Part shown: piece by piece, positions 1-12,248 of the stretch
Layout: each line of letters starts with the position of its first letter
How positions within the stretch are numbered: position 1 is the first letter of the stretch
NCBI GenBank assembly: GCA_015227615.1
Contig: JAALGZ010000010.1
Coordinates: forward strand, 1-64,000
Reading direction: 5' to 3'
Length of the DNA stretch: 64,000 nucleotides
Origin: Labyrinthula sp. Ha
Taxonomy: Eukaryota; Sar; Bigyra; Labyrinthulida; Labyrinthulaceae
The notes under the pieces: model-generated
What the model saw: only the letters and a program-made list of their open reading frames with translations
What the model was told of the DNA's origin: nothing
The model's database searches: none
Position numbers and translations under genes: made by a program

Positions 1-2436
1 TATTCTTTTATTCTTGAAAATAATTCTTGAAAATCCTTTGAATAAAAGTGATTCCTGAATATCTTCATCCTTTAGAAATAAAAAGACAACTTTTACGAAA
101 ACAGCCAAACGAACTAAGCTTTGAAAAACTATTTTAATATTAGTTCTGAAAGAAGGTTTTATTTTTGCTCTCTTTAGTTCAGGAAGTAATTCAGGAAGAA
201 TAAAAAAATCATTTTTTTTTTCTACAGGTATCAAAACCAAACTATTCAAAGCCAAACTTAAAATATATTTCTTTTCTTTGTCAGAATATTCTTTTAATAA
301 AATATTAAAAAGTTCTTTATTTAGTTTTCCTTTATCAACATAAATTCTATATAAAGAAAATTTATCACTTGGAATTCTAAACGCAAGTTCATGAAAATTT
401 GGATCACGAATAAACTTACCTAAAGCTTGAGCAAGATAAGAAGGTGCAAAAAATATAAAGTTTTCATCTGCTTCCAAATCTAAATCAGGAAAATAACAAA
501 TTAAACCAGCTTTTGAATATACTTCAAGCATTCTCTCAACTTCCCAATATTCAAAACCACAAGAATAAGATTTATCTTCAAAATCTTTCAAAGTCAGAAT
601 ATTTTTTTGTTCTCGACAATTATCAAGGAAAAGAAGCCAAGCAGTTCTTATTTTAAAGCTAAGCAATTTTTTTTTTCTTATTCCAGCAGCTCCAGAAACA
701 AGACTTTTTATTTTATCTTTTATATCTTTTTTCTCTTGAGAATCTAATTTTGAATTCTCAATAGGAAAGAAAATATTCATATCATTTTTCAATATATTTA
801 ACTCAGAAGAAAGATTTTCAACAAAGTTTTGAAGTGTATTTTGTATTATTTCTAGATTTGTATCTTTAATATTCTTTCTTTTATATCTTCTTAAATAAGT
901 ACCAATAAAAATAACTGGAGCTTTTTCTGCATTTTTTAAAATACTTTCACACCAAAACTTTAATCTAAATAAATCATTTTGAGATATTTTTGTCATATTA
1001 AAAACTATAAAATAAAGTGAATTTGAGTTCATAAAAATATGATGAACAGAAGAAAATATTTCTTGTCCACCAAAATCATAAACACGGAAATAAACATCAC
1101 GTTTAGCAAAACCATAACTACTTGTTTTCATATCTTCAATAAACTTTTCATCAGAAACTGTTCTTGAAAGAAGTTCTTTTTCAAAATCAAGTTTATATTT
1201 TGTTTCAACTTCTTGATTAGGATCAAAATCAATATAAACAACAGCAGGAAGACTATTCTTAACTCTCTGAACACTTAGTTCATATTTTGATATTGAGTTC
1301 CAGTTATAATTATCTGGGTTTATTGAAAAAATATCAATATCATTCAAAACTAAAGTTGAATTATTATCAAATAAAAAACTTTTGTCAAATAAGCTTCTTA
1401 TGGTAGAAGTTTTTCCAACTCTTCCATCACCCATAAAAAGAACTTGACATTCGTTTAAAAAAGTTAGTTTATTGTAGTTATCCTTTAGATTTATGGAAAC
1501 ATAATTTTTCAGTCTTTTTTCAAGTTGTTTTGTATTGAAAATATTTTTTCCGAGTTCAAATAATAAAAGAGAAGAATGATTATCAAGTGAATTTTGAACT
1601 TCATCTTTGTTTTCTTCAATATTGATTTCAGCAACTCGCAAGCTAAAAGTCAAAACAAAACAAAAATAAACGTAAACTTCAATAAAGAAGGCAAATTATT
1701 CAAACAATCTTTTGTTATGTTACTAATTTCTGCATTTTGAAAGCTCAAGTTATCTTCTTTAATACTAGAAATAAAGAAAAGAAAAGAGAATACAAAATAT
1801 CTATCAAAGTATTCATTTTTGAAATTTCTTTCAATATTTGAACAAATGTTTCTTCTTTCATATTATTATTGTTGAGACTATTATCAAAATAAATAAAAAG
1901 TTTACTTTATTGACTTTATTTTTTGTCCTTTTAACAACTGAGAAAGAGAATTATCTTTTGGAATATTGCACAATTTAAAACTAAAACATAAAAACAATAG
2001 AAAATATACCTTAGCGAAACAATATTTAGTTTTTGTTTTATTTTTTTCATTCCAGTAAAATTCAAGGTCTTTAAATGACAATATAAAAACCTAAAATAAA
2101 AACAAAATAAGAAAATACTTAAGTTGTTTAATTTTTGGAAACTTTTCAAACCAAATAGAAAGGTTCTGTCCAAGAAAACCTAAAGGACAGAAATTAAATC
2201 TATAGAATAAAACAAGATACATGAATACCTCAATATCGTAATCTCTTTGTTCACGTTCACGATTTTAACAAACTCTTCTGCTTCTTTTCTAAACCTTTCA
2301 CCTTCAGTTGGGTTGTAATTCTCATCATGCGACCTATGAATTAGAAGGGAAAATAAATAAACCATTGAATTCTGAACTCTCTGCTTTGATTTCTGTTCTC
2401 AAATTGTTGTTTAATTGATGGGGTTTTAAATGACAT
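1..2436 (-). CDS. LRR-ROC-COR (Roco) GTPase, 5' part, inverted paralogue
   Basis: Roco-family GTPase of the same type as the two tandem copies at 35059 and 56901; it runs off the left edge of the window. The start is ATG at 2436-2434, which gives an N-terminus (MSFKTPSIKQQFENRNQS) matching the other copies. Exon 1 is 2436-2363 and intron 1 (29 nt) is 2362-2334; exon 2 is 2333-2229 and intron 2 (29 nt) is 2228-2200. Further introns of about 28-35 nt follow, at the same phase-2 positions as in the other copies. The last exon opens near 1645 and stays open to base 1, through the P-loop GDGRVGKT (about 1411-1434), DFGGQE (about 1057-1074) and the COR region. All splice sites I checked are GT-AG. 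By eye it looks like the best preserved of the three copies as far as it is visible. Roco proteins are usually large multidomain GTPases that dimerise through COR; the substrate here is unknown. Open frames at 1931-2365 on this strand are read-throughs of its exons and introns in wrong frames. Confidence 0.85.
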
Positions 2437-2595
2437 TTTTTTTATGTTTGTTTTTTTTTTACTTTATATTAAACTTGTTTATCGAGATAATTAAAATTTC
2501 TCGAGAATGATTTTACCTAAATATTTACTATTGCAAGATAACGAGAAAATTTTTCTTGAGCAAATCTCGTTAAGACTTTCTCGTTAAACATGCCT
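2437..2595 (-). promoter_or_regulatory. Conserved upstream block of the inverted Roco gene
   Basis: About 160 bp directly upstream of the Roco start codon, alignable with 34906-35058 and 56748-56900 upstream of the tandem copies. It holds repeated TCTCGAGAA and GAGAAAATC-type inverted repeats and little else. Homology stops at about 2595, essentially where the gypsy 3' LTR ends in the tandem copies. A promoter or 5' leader role is inferred only from position and conservation. Confidence 0.4.
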
Positions 2596-3125
2596 AATTT
2601 AAACACTCTTCCGTTAGGGAGTTTAGGGGAATTTAGACAGGGTGTACCAGTAAGGATTATTAGTGGAATTCCGTGAAACTTAACGTTAGTTTAATAGCAG
2701 AACTCCAAAACCCAATTCTGTCATCCCAAAATTTGTGAAAAGAACAAACGAAAGAATACAAATATAGAAACACACTTTTTGCTCCTTCCAAACAGGAAGT
2801 AGACCTCCAACAACCAAACAAAAGTGAAACAAAAGACTTTTGGACCACTTAAAGAGATTCTACACCAGAATAAATGTTAGAAGTCGTGAATAAGGTAACT
2901 GCAAATCGATTTAGGCTTAGAAAGCAGTCATCCCACAGCTTTTCTGAAGATAAAACCAAAAGAATCTTTGGCTTTAGTAAAAAAATGATGCGTAGATGTA
3001 AATTAAAATGAGAGTCCTCTAAAAATTCTACTCTTGAGCTAAACTTTCAATTTGATCTCAAATTAAAAAAATACAATTTCCAAGTAAAATGCTTAGATAA
3101 CAGAGGACTTGACCTACCAGTTAAA
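2596..3125. other. No gene seen; left flank of MULE relic
   Basis: No open frame I trust and no homology to the array. It may hold the left end of the MULE, but I found no terminal inverted repeat pair by eye between this stretch and 4835-5350. Confidence 0.4.
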
Positions 3126-4834
3126 ATGAGCGAAAGAAAACTTCTCGCAGATTTAGAACCAGCTGAAGTAAGAATGTTAAAGTACCTTGGAGTTTCTGAC
3201 ACTCTTTCTACATTAGCGGAAGTGTCACTTCATCGGGAATTTCCAGGGATTTACTTTCACAAAAGTTCACTGAAATGTCAATTAACGAAGGCTAGAGAAG
3301 AAAGAAGAGATTCAGAAGATACTAATATTCAAATTTTAATGAAAACTGGTAAAAGATGTCTAAATAATGGAGGAAACTTTGAGCTTAACTACTAAAAAGA
3401 CGCAGAAGGAAGATCTAGGATAAAAGCTTTAACATTTCAAGAACAACTACAAGCAAAACTAAAAAATATTTATCCTCAGTCAATACAAAGTGACACCATC
3501 TACAGTTTGTCATGCTACATGTTTGTAGCAATGTTTCCCGTGGGAGTTGATTGCTTCATGAAAACTGTTAATTTCGGTTGTACATTAATGCAAACCGAGA
3601 ACCATGAGCAAGTCATCAGAGGATTGAAAGATCTTGGGTTTGAACACACAGAAGTTATGATGAGCGATGATTCATTGGCCTTAGCAAAAGCAGCAAAACT
3701 CCTTGGAGCTGAACATGTGAGATGTGTTAAACATTTTGCTGCATCCTTTTCATCTGGGGCAAAGGGATTAAGAGGTCCCTATGTAAGTGACTTCCTTGAT
3801 CGTGCAAACCAGGCTATGAGGGAGAACTTTCATACAAATGAAAAACTGGATGCCCATCTTCAGAAGCTAAGCTTTTACTTTTCAGAACCCGAACAACAAC
3901 AGTTCCTAAAAAATATTAATTTACAGAAGTAAATATATGTTGGACCTATGTAAAAAGAAAAGTAACATTTTATCATGTTTCTACTCAACGTGTTGAAGGG
4001 TTTCATGCTAAATTTAAGGGTAGTGGTCAACTTTCATCTAAACAAAAGAGTTGGACAATTGATCAACTAATCAGTTTTCATGAAAAACAAGTTGTTGATT
4101 TTACAAATTCTACATTAAATAAATTGAAAAAACTAATTTCCAAAGGGGAAGATATTTCTGAGTAGGTTGATAAGATGTTGACCAGTGAAATTAAGAAAGT
4201 AACTGGATGCTTCATTGTTGCTAATAATGGAGACAGGACCTATATTGTTTCAGAAACAGAGAATGATGTTTCTAGATTATATAATGTTGAAGTCAGAGAT
4301 ATCAATGGCTGGGTTCATCCTGAATGCACGTGCTCTACATGGACTAATTTGAAACTACCTTGTCGTAACTATGTCAGGATCTGCGTCAGATTAAAAAGAA
4401 AATATATTAACAAGATAAGCATGTCGCCTAGATGGCGTTGTCTGTAACATTTTCTTCATGAAGTTGCATTAGGAGAACTTGGACGAGAAACAACTCCTGA
4501 AGAGGCTGTTTTAAATTTCAATGCGAAAGTTTCTGGCTTTAACGATTTGAAAGTTCCAAAGAAACCAGGTGTAAGATTGTCCATGCTCAAGACAGCATGC
4601 AGGGACCTATGTGAAGAAGCTAAACATAGTACAGATAAGGGGTGGCGAAAAGCATATGCAACTGTCATAAAAAAGACAGATGCATTGAAACAAAATGCAG
4701 ATGGTGACTTTTCCGATGTGGATATGTCACTCTCTAAACATTCTGGATCAACAATCTTACCACTGAGAAAGAGAAAGATACGAAGAAGAGACAGTGTAGT
4801 TACAAGTCAAAGTCGCGTGAACTTTAACAATTAA
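3126..4834 (+). mobile_element. Degenerate MULE (Mutator-like) DNA transposase
   Basis: Relic of a Mutator-like transposase gene, the cut-and-paste DNA transposon class related to FAR1/MuDR. The middle segment (about 3507-3930) has the MULE catalytic-core pattern: MMSDDSLALAKAAKLL with an acidic residue, then HVRCVKHFAASF, a CxxH pattern. A distal segment (3962-4160) includes VSTQRVEGFHAKFKG, typical of the end of the MULE core. At about 4324-4380 is a SWIM-type zinc finger, ECTCSTWTNLKLPCRNYVRI, whose expected histidine after the third cysteine is replaced (CRN). In-frame stops lie near 3393, 4160 and 4445, and the frame shifts once between about 3930 and 3962; the first catalytic Asp region is poorly preserved or deleted. 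The tail (4547-4834) is basic and unrecognised. It is a dead copy. Terminal inverted repeats were not found, so the element limits are those of the coding remnant only. Confidence 0.75.
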
Positions 4835-7628
4835 GCAGGTTTTTCTATGTAATACTCACCTACAACCTTTTCTTCTACCAGTTTTTTAAATCATGCAAAG
4901 TTTTCCTACACAGTACTCACTTCACAACAACCTCGATCAACATCTTCATTGTAATTATATAAAAACCCTTCAAACGCGTCTTCGTAAAACCAAATAGAAT
5001 GTATTGAATTGAAAACCATGTACCTCATGATCAACCACGGAATTATTTTATGTATCGTGGGATAGATTCTAAATATATGTTGAAGGCCGTTTAATAAATC
5101 GGTTTTGAAACTTTTCATCTAATGGCTCCATAAAATAAGAACAACCTAATCACAATGCGCACCCCCAATCAGAAAACTCACATAATACGTTTCTATTTCC
5201 AAAAAAAAATAATCCTGCTCCCCATGCCCTCCCACAACATACGTTTTTTCTTGAAAACAAACCCGGAACCGAATTCCAATCATTTTATTCAACCAAAACC
5301 TAAATAAATAAAAAAAAAATCTAAACCCAAGCAAGGGTTATGCATTTATTTTTGTACCCCGGTGTCTGCCAATAGTTTGTTTTTTGCCAGAAGCTAAGCC
5401 TAGCCCTTTTTTCTGTTTTTGGTTGGTTTCCGGTTTTATTGATGTCAATATATATATATTCGGTATCAGTTTGTATATTTTGAGGAATATTCATTTTCTA
5501 AGTAAGAAGGTGTTCTGTTAATATTTTTCTTGATCCTTTGCTTGAGATCTTGTACCCGTGTATAGTAATTTTGAATAAATTTTAAGTTTTCAGCAGCTAT
5601 CAAGCAACTTTACCTTTCTTCTCATGTGCAAGTTTGTTGTTTCATGTCCACAAAGCCAATCTTGATCCGTAGTTTTATATATATATAAATTCTGCACCGA
5701 AGAGTTTCAAATCTTGTGTTATGCCTTGAAATCCTTCTATCTGTGTCTGGACCATACCTTTTACACGTTTCCCGTTTAAATAAGTTTCTTATACCTGGGG
5801 TCCACCCATAACTTTTTTTTCCTCCCAGGTTTCTTTTTTTTAAATCCGGTTGTTAGATGTTTGAATTTTAGTAAAACAGCTTCAATTTGGTTTTCTGTGT
5901 TTGATCCTTGTTCTCTAATTATAACTCCTTCCTATAAATGCACAGAGTTTCTTTTTTTCTTCACTGGATTGATATTTGAGCTTCTTCACTCAATTCTTTC
6001 AATCTTATGACATTTTGTCTTTAATTATTGGTTCCAGCCTAATAATTTTGGGAAGTTATGTCATTGGTACTACTGGTAGAGTGGAATAAGTTACGCTGGC
6101 GTAAATAAAAACTGTCCCTTTTTGAGTGTAATTTTTGACTTCAATTTACTAGGAGAATTTGTGGTAATTTAAAACTATATTCAGGAAAATCCTTGAAGGA
6201 ATGGAAACTGTAAAACAATCTGTAGACATAGATACTGCTAAAGAAACAAAGTCCTACCCGTTAAGACCACAATGCTATAATCACACACATTTCGTCAAAA
6301 TCCAAAATAAATAGGGGAAATTAAAAAAAAAACTAAAGGTTCCATATTTTCTCACAGACTTAGGCCAGGGTGGTTCTAGAGTCCCTTTATCTGTCACGTT
6401 TTGGACAATAATTTTGATCTACCACAGAGACATCACACAGAAAGATGAAGATACCTAACTCCAGTATGACCAAACTTAAACTCTAGGGTACATGCAAAAA
6501 CCTGTGCTAGGTATTGTTATTTCATGTGTAAATAGATTAAATAGCTTCTCACTGTATGCAATAATTATTCAATTAACAACTACGAAATGCCCAAACTACT
6601 ACTAGCCACTTAGAAAAAAATTATATTTAAAACTCATAACAACAGGCCTTGCTCTTCACTCGAGTAGAAGCACCTAGAGAATGCACAGTACAATTCCTTT
6701 AGAACCCTGCGAAGAAAATTTGTGTCATCCTAATAAAATGGTTAGGATGGTTTATAAATGGGGTTTATTTCCAATAAAGTTAGAAAAATTCAATAATTCT
6801 TTCAAGTACAGCTTTGTTACTTCAACAAAAGCTTTCAATTATATGTAACTCGAAATTTCTCTTCTTGGAGACGACTTCCCCAAGAGCGATGATTACGTGA
6901 GTATGATCATTGATAGATTCACAATCTCGACCGAGAAATACCTTATGGGAGTTTCTATAGGCCCTTCAAAATTGAATAACTGTTATTCAAACAAGAATGA
7001 CTGAGCTATGGGGATACGTGATCAAACTTTCCTTTTTACAATACTACAATGTTATGCCTGTTCTTGTTCAGAAAATCATCTTATACTTTTCTTAATCTTA
7101 ATGAAGATTATTCGTGCCGAGACAATAATTTTAAACTAGGTTTCATCACATAATGCTTTGCAGAGAATGATAATCTTGATTAATATTCTAAAAAGTTAGA
7201 CTTACTTATTTCTTAATAATCTTGATAACCTGCAATACTTTCAACACTATAGGTTCAATGCACTTATTGATATAGGTAAGCTAGTAAACTAAGTTCATGT
7301 TCCTCAACAAATTTTTTCGTGAGAACCAACAAGTGCATGTCATATGCTTTTTTCTGGTTCCTGCCATGATTTAATATGCAAACCAAGATATATATTTATG
7401 TTTAGGTTTTATGGGTGCATCAGAGCAAAACAAGGTTTTTTTCCGGGTTAATGGAAGATAATTAACTATATATCATACCTATCACCCTGCTCAGGGGTAA
7501 GAATTCACCAAATTTGTTATTTTATCTTGCCCAATTTCTACCTGCTCTAGATGGGATTATCATTTCATCTAATTTTCGTTTTTTTTTGCATTTTCTTGGT
7601 CTAAAGTTGTTAGTAAAGCTCTCAGATT
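4835..7628. other. AT-rich stretch without a recognisable gene
   Basis: No open frame with a family I recognise. There are short TA runs at about 5448-5458 and 5679-5688. The minus strand around 5660-5860 has one open, Lys/Arg-rich frame of roughly 60 codons without an ATG, which looks more like low complexity than a gene. Parts could be introns or UTR of the minus-strand gene whose last exons end at 7629. Confidence 0.4.
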
Positions 7629-7760
7629 CTAGAAATAGTCAAACTCTTGAGGAATTTCTGTTCATTTTTCTATTTTTTGATCATTACCCAAGCTCTTTTC
7701 TTCGTAGCTGGTTGGGAACGCTGAAACATTTTCAAAGCCTATGTTCTTTGCCTCAGTCTT
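7629..7760 (-). CDS. Candidate last two exons of an unidentified gene
   Basis: Two exons that splice in phase. A 73-nt exon (7760-7688) follows an acceptor ending TTGCAG and is read as KTEAKNIGFENVSAFPTSYE then EKSL. A 30-nt intron (7687-7658, GTAATG...ACAG) follows, then a terminal exon (7657-7629) adding EIPQEFDYF and a TAG stop. The residue mix is protein-like rather than AT-biased noise, and the 30-nt intron matches the size seen in SNF2, get3 and Roco. Upstream exons, which would lie above 7800, could not be placed, and I do not recognise the product. The competing open frame on the plus strand at 7514-7771 is Phe/Leu-rich and probably a shadow. Confidence 0.3.
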
Positions 7761-8134
7761 CTGCAATGTAATTTTTTATGGCTAAGAACATATTAACCCA
7801 TGCCTGGCATTTTTACAGGTATCTAACCTAAATAAATACCCCGCTAAAGCAATGATTTGAATTTTTGCTTTGAAATTTCCATGGTATATCAAAACTGATT
7901 GAGATATTTTTGCATGTTTATACAAGAATGTGAAGGATTTTGTTACTCTCGCTATGTAAGTTTTTGTAACGTCGTAATAATCCTATACAGACTACTCATA
8001 TCACTCATCGTTATTTCATATTCATAATCATGAAAGCTCTGATTTACTTTGATTTCATATCCCATAGTCTGACTTTTCTAATATCCAATGGTATAATCGA
8101 TGGTAACCTGTCATTGTAAGTGAATCCAGCATAG
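7761..8134. other. No gene seen
   Basis: AT-rich; probably intronic or intergenic relative to the candidate exons on either side. No motif recognised. Confidence 0.3.
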
Positions 8135-8382
8135 ATATATATTTTTTCTTCGTGGGATGCTGCTGTGCTGGAGACTGTCAAGCATAAGAAGGTGTTAATA
8201 TTTTCTACAGTACAAAAACGCAAGCATTTATTTTTCTAGCTTTAAATATCTGAATTCTGTTTTAGGAAAAAGTATCTCTAATTGCAACTGATGCAAGATA
8301 TTTTTTAGCAAAGTATGGGCCAGATGGCATATTTCAAAATATTTTCACCCGGTTGAAAACTGAATTAATATTTTTGAGGCAA
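8135..8382 (+). CDS. Candidate internal exon pair, unidentified protein
   Basis: Two stretches that look like exons and stay in phase. The first (8135-8191) ends WDAAVLETVKHKK before a GTGTTA donor. A 74-nt intron (8192-8265) ending GTTTTAG follows. The second (8266-8382, exactly 39 codons) begins EKVSLIATDARYFLAKYGPD and ends with a strong GTAAGT donor. The composition is balanced and hydrophilic, unlike the surrounding AT-rich sequence. I could not place flanking exons or name a family. The left boundary of the first exon is uncertain. Confidence 0.35.
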
Positions 8383-9372
8383 GTAAGTCCCTTGGGCGCC
8401 TATACGATAACATTTGATATATAGTTGACTTAACAAGAGAAATGAAAAAATTCACTACGTTAGAATAAAGTTCAACACATTTCTTTTTAGTTTTGAAATC
8501 ATGATTAGAACTATTTTATTGTTGATAATTACTTTCGAAGTTAATGCGTACTCACAGAAAAGTTCTCAAGCTGATATAAAATAAGTTTTCTCAGATTCAC
8601 TCCTTTTATTGCTCCTAAATTTCTATTTAAACATGTCCGCTTTTATTTTTTATGGGTAATAATACCTTCAAAGCTTAGAAAAGACCAAGAAATATACATT
8701 TATCTAGATGTTATTAATCATCCCACTTAAGCACAATATGTGACAAGCATCGAAACTACACTTAAGGTAAGCTTCTATTATTACTTTGTTCCACTGACCA
8801 GTTGATCGATTAAAGTAATCTAAATTTTTTCTTTTGGTTAATTTTTACAAAATTAACTTTATGCGTAGTAATATAATGTTCGCTTAATTATTGTTAGTTA
8901 ACGCTAATAAGTGTTTTCCACTTATGTCACAAATCTACATAAAAATATAGCATAAGGAACAGGCATGGACAAGTGACACTTCCAGTTTCCTTCCATAGGA
9001 GGCTATAATCTTGAATTAAATCATTTTAATGAATTTTGGTCATAAATGTTAGTACTTACAGGTTTCAAAGAGCAATCATTATTTAAGACAAATTTGAAGT
9101 AAGGTCGTGTATAAAATTATTATTTTGGGTTATAAGGATAAAGATTTGTTTCTAGGCTGTAACATAAAACTTGAGTGCTTCTCGTTGAGTTTTAGGTAAG
9201 TAAAAGATAAATTAAATCAAATTTCTTTATTAAAACTTTTATTTTCTTTCCAATTGTTTTACTCAAACACTTTCCATTTAAAGTATTCTCTTCGTAAAAT
9301 CAGTCTACTTAATTTAATTTTGCCCAAAATATTTTAACATATGTTCGAATTGGCCAATCTAAAAAGCAAACG
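8383..9372. other. No firm gene; intergenic/intronic
   Basis: AT-rich. It contains one very small open frame (ATG at about 8501) that reads like a signal peptide (MIRTILLLIITFEVNA) with an 11-residue tail before a stop; too little to call. The stretch should include the promoter of the SNF2 gene, but no element is evident. Confidence 0.3.
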
Positions 9373-12194
9373 ATGTTTCCAAACTACGACCTTTTACAAG
9401 GTCAGCTGTTTGGAAGAAGTCTGAATCAACCACAACCAAAAAGAGTACATAATCTTCTTATTCTTCTATATTATACTCATTTTTTCCTTTTTTTTTATTG
9501 ATTTAGCCTCGTATAAGTGGAGATTTTCTGGACTTTGGATTGACTGACACAGACAGACCCTTGTATAAAACACTTGAAAAGAACCAAAAATTCTTTCCAG
9601 ATGATTTTTTGCTTAGTCAAATATCTCCCTATTTTATCTATTATCTTAAACCATACCAAAAAGCTGGTGTCCAATTTATCCTCAAACATATTTTTAACAA
9701 AAATGGTTGCATTCTAGGTGACCATATGGTACTTTTTTCTCATAATCTTATTTTTTAGGGTCTTGGAAAAACTTTGCAAGTCATTGCTACCCTTGATTCA
9801 ATTTTCTCTTCTTCCTTTTTTTCATCTTTAAACATACAAGTCTCAAGACCAAGGGTGCTCATAATTTCACCAAATACAGTTATAAATAATTGGAAAAACG
9901 AGATAAATAAATGGTATAACTTAATAAGTGAAAATGGTGATATTGATAGTTTGAATCATATGAAAGCAAACGAAGTATTTTGTAAGTTTAATGTTCGTTT
10001 GATAGATTCAAAAAAACATAAATTACGTGAGCGAAAAGAAATTGTGGATTCATGGAAAAGCAATGGGGGAATTTTGATTTTAGGATATGAAATGTTTAAA
10101 CTTTTAGTTCATTTGTTTTCTGATGGATCAAAAGATGATATAATTATTTTGGATGAAGGACATAGACTTCGAAATCCAAAGTCTAAAGTAGTTCAGATGC
10201 TTAAAAACATACCTTCAAAGTTACGCATTGTATTAACTGGATATCCAATTCAAAATCATTTACAAGAATATTTTACAATGGTAGATTTTTGTGTTCCACA
10301 GTATTTGGGAAGTTTAAAATTTTTTAAAGCACAGTATATTCAACCTATTAAAGACGGATCTTTTAAAGATTCAACTCAAATGAGTATAAATAAAGCAAAT
10401 GCAACAATAAAAGAACTTACGAAACATTTAAGTTTTATTTTATTAAGAAGAGATTATGAAATTTTAGAAAATGAATTACCAAAAAAGTTGGAATTTGTTA
10501 TCTTTTGTAAAAATAAACCTTTTCAATCAAGATTATATAAAGAATTTGCAAGAACAGTAACAAACTCAAGTGAAAATACTCCTGGAGGAAGACAAAGTCT
10601 AATTACTTGTTTTCAACACAGTCTTGGAATAGTGAATCATCCAGATGTAGTTGCTCTTAAAGTAAAATCCATATCAAATAAAGACAGTGAACAAGTTGAA
10701 AGAGCTCGATTTGTAGAATTAAATAAATGTTTTCAACTTAAAGTAGATCAAACTTTTGGTATTGTTCTTGGAGAAGAAGAAAATACTATTTTTGTTGAGA
10801 GATTTACTCCAAATGGAATTGGTAAAGATATTGGATTTGAACTTGGAGACCAATTTTATGCTCTTGATGGTGAATTAATAACTTCCAAATTGCAGCTAGT
10901 TAATGGATTAAAACAATGTAGAAATGCAGGGGTTCCCATAAATCTGAAAATTCGTCGACTTATCAAAGATTCTGTTAGTTTTAATGATATTGAAACCCCA
11001 AAATTAAGCTCTGCTGGATATGATTCAGATGTAATTTTTGAATCTGAAAAAACTAAATCTCATTGGGATCGAGCAGAGGATCAAACAAGAGAATTTCATC
11101 CAATGTTATTATGGGCAGAAGATTTCATGGAGAATTATAAAATAACTTATGATAAAAGTTTATCTGGAAAAACAGAAATTTTAATATCTTTGCTTTCTGA
11201 AAGTGTTAAATTAGGTGATAAAATGTTAATTTTTACTCAATCTGTTCAAACAATGAACGTTTTGGAAAACATATTAGTTGAATTTTTAGAATACAGTTCA
11301 GATTTAGATTCTGATGCTCGGTTTATGAGATTTGATGGGTCAACGAGTACAAATGAAAGGTTTAGTTTAGTAAAAGAGTTTAATTCGTCTAGTGTAAAAA
11401 AATGTCCTGTTTTCTTACTTAGTACAAGAGCAGCTTCAGAAGGTATTAATTTAGTTTCTGCTAATCGAGTTGTTCTTTTTGATTGCTGTTGGAATCCAAG
11501 TTACGATAATGAAGCTAAATGTCGAGTTTGGAGATTTGGACAAAAAAAAGAAGTTTTTATATATAAATTAATTGGCGCAAAAACTTTAGAAAACTCAATT
11601 TATGCACAACAAAATAAAAAAGGAGAATTATTTGGACAAGTTGTGGATCAAAAAACAACAAAAAGAAAAGTAACAGCACAAGAATTACAATATTTGTTTA
11701 ATATAAAGAGTTATAGGGAAATACAAAAAAAAAGAAAAAATAATATGAAAGAAATAGTTGAAAAGGATGTGCAGAAAAAAATTCAACAGGATTCTGTTTT
11801 GAGAACTGTAGTAAAAGAAAAATCAGATACTATTTATAGAATAGATCTTCCAGGAAAATCAAAACAAAAAGGAATCTTTTCAGGTAAGAATTTTATGGTT
11901 TTGAGACGAAATATGAGTGAAGAAGATTGTTTGAGAGTTATTCAAGATATTGAAAGACAAGAAGGAACTATTTTACTTGAAGTCGGACAACAACCTATTG
12001 ATTTAGTTGTATCTCGTTGGGATCAGAAAAGAATTCAAAAGTGGAAAGTTAAACAAACTATGAAAAATCCAGTTTTCAATCCTCAATTTGTAACACCAGA
12101 ATATGTTTTTACTGCTGGAGAAGAAGAAGAAGAAGAAACAGTTGAACAAAATATATCTATTTCTCATACTCGTGAAATATTAGAAGTTTTTTAA
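9373..12194 (+). CDS. SNF2-family DNA translocase, ATRX/ARIP4-like, with internal PDZ-like domain
   Basis: ATP-dependent DNA translocase acting on chromatin in the nucleus. Proposed exons: 9373-9444, 9507-9728 and 9759-12194 (909 aa). The second intron (9729-9758, 30 nt) is certain because it splits helicase motif I; splicing gives HMGLGKTLQV. The first intron (62 nt) and the ATG at 9373 are less sure. Motif II is DEGH (about residues 230-233), followed by TGYPIQNHLQEYFTMVDF and LGSLKFFKAQYIQPI, which point to the ATRX/ARIP4/Rad54-like branch. The C-terminal lobe has STRAASEGINLVSA and CRVWRFGQKK (about residues 656-700). Between the lobes, at about residues 429-500, is a PDZ-like segment (FGIVLGEEENTIFVERFTPN, then GFELGDQFYALDG), not usual for this family. 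No ADD finger or long N-terminal extension is present, so it is shorter than animal ATRX. The C-terminus carries a run of Glu. It converges on get3, with 54 bp between the stop codons. Confidence 0.85.
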
Positions 12195-12248
12195 GAATTG
12201 TTTTTTTATTAGCTTTTAATACTAAGAAAAATGTTTAGTTCTGAAAAC

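Noticed and set aside
1931-2365. Two short minus-strand open frames, and the similar pairs at 35130-35564 and 56972-57157
   Set aside because: They read through Roco exons and introns in the wrong frame; the spliced model explains them.
2596-5350. Terminal inverted repeats of the MULE
   Set aside because: No convincing pair found by eye.
9729-9758. SNF2 gene interrupted by a stop before motif I
   Set aside because: A 30-nt intron removes it and rebuilds GLGKT.
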